From the NCBI GenBank assembly GCA_947489315.1, contig CANLCX010000001.1, forward strand, positions 1 through 64,000: a DNA stretch of 64,000 nt, read 5' to 3'. Positions 61,927 to 64,000 of this stretch are shown piece after piece (the first letter of the stretch is position 1; every line of letters starts with the position of its first letter). The translations under genes were made by a program, and so were the position numbers. The stretch comes from an uncultured Sphingomonadaceae bacterium. Lineage in GTDB: Bacteria; Pseudomonadota; Alphaproteobacteria; Sphingomonadales; Sphingomonadaceae. Under the pieces are notes generated by a model, which made no database searches, was not told where the DNA came from, and saw only the letters and a program-made list of their open reading frames with translations.

Positions 61927-61992
61927 AGGTGACGAACTATATAGTGGTAGCTTCTATATCAAACCGGCGAAAACTTCCTAAGGGCAAAAGTC

Positions 61993-62910
61993 TTACCCTA
62001 ATTGCCCGGGAAAATGCGCTTCGTGATTTTCAGTATACCAGCCTGCAATTTCTTCTCTGGTTGCCCACCAAATGCCTTCCAATCCTTGCGCATATTCGAT
62101 GAATTCCCGCAGGGCGCGGATAGTATGCGCGCGGCCTGATACATGCGGATGCAGACCGACATTCATGATACGCCCGGTTTTCGCGCCCTCCTTATGCAGA
62201 ACGGTTAGCTCTTCAATCAGCAGGTCACGATATTCGTCGGTAGTGCGAGCGTTGCGGGTCAATATGGTGAAATCGTTGATAACGTTTGAATAGGGCGTTG
62301 CCACGATCGGTCCGGCATCGGTACGGATCATATAGGGCTGATCATCATTCATGATGTCACAATAAAACTTAAAGCCTTCTTCAACCAAAATGGTCGGTGT
62401 ATTCAGCGTACCGCGTAGCGAAGAAGACAGCCAGCCTGCTGGTCGCTTACCGGTATGCTTTTCGTACATCTCGACAGAACGCCGGATAATATCGCGCTCG
62501 GCGTCGATATCGTCATGGAAATCCGTAAGCAATTCACCCTGTTCATGATTATGCGCGATAAGTTCCCAGCCGCGTTCCAAGCACGCATCGGTCATCGCCT
62601 TGCGCCGTTCAAAGGTGACGGCATTGGTGGTACAACCTGCCTTGGCGCCCAATTCATCAAACAGATCAAACATGCGCCAGATTCCCACGCGCTGGCCATA
62701 TTCGCGCCAGCTATAATTGGGATAATCAGGAATCCGGCCAGCCAGTGCATTGGGCAGCAATGCAGGGCCGCCAGCATAATAAGGCTGGTCGGTATCTTTT
62801 ACGAGATCCCATGTTTCCAGATTGAAGGTGAACATCAATGCGACCTTTGCACCATTAGGCCATTTCAGAGGCGCGCGCTCGGGCAGGGGGACATAATCAT
62901 AATCAAACAT
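61993..62910 (-). CDS. Polysaccharide deacetylase-family hydrolase (PuuE allantoinase-like)
   Basis: The 305-aa NodB-homology barrel has ALMFTFNLETWDLVKDTDQP, YSWREYGQRVGIWRMFDLFD, TTNAVTFERRKAMTDAC, GWELIAHNHEQGELLTDF and GRIMNVGLHPHVSGRAHTIR. The canonical TFDDG metal motif is absent, as in the PuuE branch of cyclic-amide and ureide hydrolases, so hydrolysis of a C-N bond in a small ring or amide is more likely than sugar deacetylation. It lies 13 bp after the racemase-like gene, in the same operon as the FAD monooxygenase at the window end. Together they suggest degradation of an N-containing or ring-opened compound. Confidence 0.8.
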   Translation of the reverse strand: MFDYDYVPLPERAPLKWPNGAKVALMFTFNLETWDLVKDTDQPYYAGGPALLPNALAGRIPDYPNYSWREYGQRVGIWRMFDLFDELGAKAGCTTNAVTFERRKAMTDACLERGWELIAHNHEQGELLTDFHDDIDAERDIIRRSVEMYEKHTGKRPAGWLSSSLRGTLNTPTILVEEGFKFYCDIMNDDQPYMIRTDAGPIVATPYSNVINDFTILTRNARTTDEYRDLLIEELTVLHKEGAKTGRIMNVGLHPHVSGRAHTIRALREFIEYAQGLEGIWWATREEIAGWYTENHEAHFPGQLG

Positions 62911-62923
62911 TTATGGATCTTTC

Positions 62924-63691
62924 CTAGAATTCTTCCATTAAACGACCAAAACCATTGACCTGGTCGGTGATGCCATTTTGCCGCAGCGCGTTCCAATAGG
63001 TGGCTGTGTTGATCGCAATGACAGGTTTGCCAAGGTACATTTCGGCCGCCGCTGCAAGACGCGTCATTGATAAGTTTGTGCCAACTTGCACGATGGCGTC
63101 GACATCATCGCCATCAAGTTTCCGTAATTCATTCCGCAAAATCTCGGTCGGAACCTGCGCAATCGCGGTCCAGCTAGGGCATCGCAGGCACGTGTCGCGC
63201 ACGACTTCTATCCCATGATCGGACATAAAATGCGCCACATGAGCGTTGGCCGAAGGGAAATAAGGGGAGAGCACAACGATTTTTTTGATGCCGCCATAGG
63301 CATTGAAAGCCTCAATGAGCGATTGTGAACCGGTGCAAAGCTTTAACCCGGACTCGTTCTCAATATTCTGACGCCACTTTTGCGCTCCCTCTGCGCCGCC
63401 GTAAAAGGTAACCGCGGACATGCCCATGACCAGATAATCGGGATTACAGGTCAGGACGCCCCGCACAGCATCTAATGTATTGCGCGAAATTTCGAGAGTT
63501 CCTGCCATAAATGTTTCGTCCGAGATCGCCTGCGCATCTTCCACGACAATTCGGCTATAGTGATTGGTCACGCCCCGTACGCGCAAATCGTCAAAATCCG
63601 GCTGCACGACGGTGTTGGTAGACGGGCCCAGAACACCAAATAATTTTCGGTAACCAAGAGTATCGGGGTTAGGGCGCGGTTTTAAGGGCAT
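62924..63691 (-). CDS. Asp/Glu racemase-fold protein (AMDase / maleate isomerase-like) without catalytic cysteines
   Basis: ATG 63691 (255 aa) overlaps the stop of the upstream monooxygenase (TGATG). The fold is recognisable: KLFGVLGPSTNTVVQPDFD, PDYLVMGMSAVTFYGGAEG, KKIVVLSPYFPSANAHVAHF and DAIVQVGTNLSMTRLAAAAE, then KPVIAINTATYWNAL. At the first catalytic position (usually C-T-S-G) the sequence is GMSAVTFYGG, similar to arylmalonate decarboxylase, which also lacks it. At the second (usually SCTNL) it is VGTNL, so that cysteine is missing too. Racemase, isomerase and AMDase chemistry by cysteine is therefore unlikely. Operon with FAD monooxygenase and PuuE-like hydrolase. Confidence 0.8.
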   Translation of the reverse strand: MPLKPRPNPDTLGYRKLFGVLGPSTNTVVQPDFDDLRVRGVTNHYSRIVVEDAQAISDETFMAGTLEISRNTLDAVRGVLTCNPDYLVMGMSAVTFYGGAEGAQKWRQNIENESGLKLCTGSQSLIEAFNAYGGIKKIVVLSPYFPSANAHVAHFMSDHGIEVVRDTCLRCPSWTAIAQVPTEILRNELRKLDGDDVDAIVQVGTNLSMTRLAAAAEMYLGKPVIAINTATYWNALRQNGITDQVNGFGRLMEEF

Positions 63692-64000
63692 CAGGCGATC
63701 AACTTTTCTTGTTCCAGGCAATCAATCATTGATTGACGTAGCAGGAAGCTCCGGCGGGCTTCAGGATCATTGTGAACACGCTGCATTTCTTCTTTGCGGC
63801 GATTATGTTCACCGCTTTCGCCTTCGGATAGATACTGCATGTTCCTAATTGTCTGTGCCTGGATAAAATCATGTGTTGTGGTGTGGCGTTGCCGTTCGAA
63901 AATACCGAGCGCTTCGTCGGCATCTGCACCTTTATTATATATGCGGGCGAATTTGTCGCATAAATTAAACGCATCATGAATGCCGCTATTCATCCCAAAG
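63691..64000 (-). CDS. FAD-dependent aromatic-type monooxygenase, C-terminal part (cut by window end)
   Basis: Only the last about 102 residues are in the window: FGMNSGIHDAFNLCDKFARI, IFERQRHTTTHDFIQAQTIR and a C-terminal RRSFLLRQSMIDCLEQEKLI. It matches the C-terminal part of the frameshifted gene at 43499-44706 (GFGMNSGIHDAFNLC, ERQRQTHEF, LLRQSMIES), so the two are paralogues. It is the upstream gene of an operon with the racemase-like protein and the PuuE-like hydrolase. A hydroxylation that prepares an aromatic ring for cleavage is the family's usual role. Confidence 0.85.
   Translation of the reverse strand, partial: FGMNSGIHDAFNLCDKFARIYNKGADADEALGIFERQRHTTTHDFIQAQTIRNMQYLSEGESGEHNRRKEEMQRVHNDPEARRSFLLRQSMIDCLEQEKLIA

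Overview
The window looks like a chromosomal segment of an alphaproteobacterium of the order Sphingomonadales (Sphingopyxis / Sphingorhabdus / Parasphingorhabdus-like). This rests on five large TonB-dependent receptors (TBDRs) in 64 kb, the style of the protein families, moderate GC, and the absence of plasmid or phage functions. No rRNA, tRNA, CRISPR array or intact insertion sequence was seen.

Layout. 0-4 kb: a nonsense-truncated Crp/Fnr regulator, a PAS-PAS-GGDEF-EAL c-di-GMP protein and an orphan 397-aa protein. 4-14.5 kb: two TBDR units. The first has a FadR-type GntR regulator. The second is divergent from a DUF3604 lipoprotein, a TetR regulator and a small unknown protein. 14.8-20.9 kb: a complete glpSTPQUV-type ABC importer, preceded by a 25-codon leader ORF whose stop overlaps the glpS start. 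21.2-22.0 kb: an ArsR/SRPBCC pair whose operator covers the regulator's own GTG start. 22.1-27.3 kb: a four-gene module that reads as a glucosylglycerate cycle: glucosyl-3-phosphoglycerate synthase and phosphatase for synthesis, a GH13_18 phosphorylase and glycerate 2-kinase for recycling. 27.4-31.4 kb: a doubly broken small gene and a third TBDR. 31.6-37.5 kb: a sulfide/persulfide detoxification locus (ArsR and peroxiredoxin divergent from persulfide dioxygenase, two YeeE/YedE-type proteins, sulfide:quinone oxidoreductase and SulP). 37.7-42.9 kb: a VIT1/CCC1 metal transporter and an RND efflux pump with its adaptor but no outer-membrane factor.

43.5-64 kb: an apparently uncharacterised catabolic cluster. 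It holds two FAD aromatic-ring-type monooxygenases (one frameshifted, one cut by the window end), two aldehyde dehydrogenases, an IclR regulator, a methyltransferase with a small partner, two related TBDRs, a PAP/fibrillin-like protein overlapping an MFS transporter, a class C serine hydrolase lipoprotein, a TPP-dependent 2-oxoacid decarboxylase/transketolase-like enzyme, a PuuE-like deacetylase-family hydrolase and an Asp/Glu racemase-fold protein lacking both catalytic cysteines. Similar 19-bp imperfect palindromes lie upstream of several of its transcription units, suggesting one IclR regulon.

A dispersed palindromic element (hairpins built on GTCCGC/GCGGAC) punctuates the intergenic spaces of the first 43.4 kb in roughly a dozen full, partial or decayed copies. 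I saw none in the last 20 kb, which fits a different history for the catabolic cluster. Several genes are decaying (Crp/Fnr, a VOC fragment, a small exported protein, the FAD monooxygenase).
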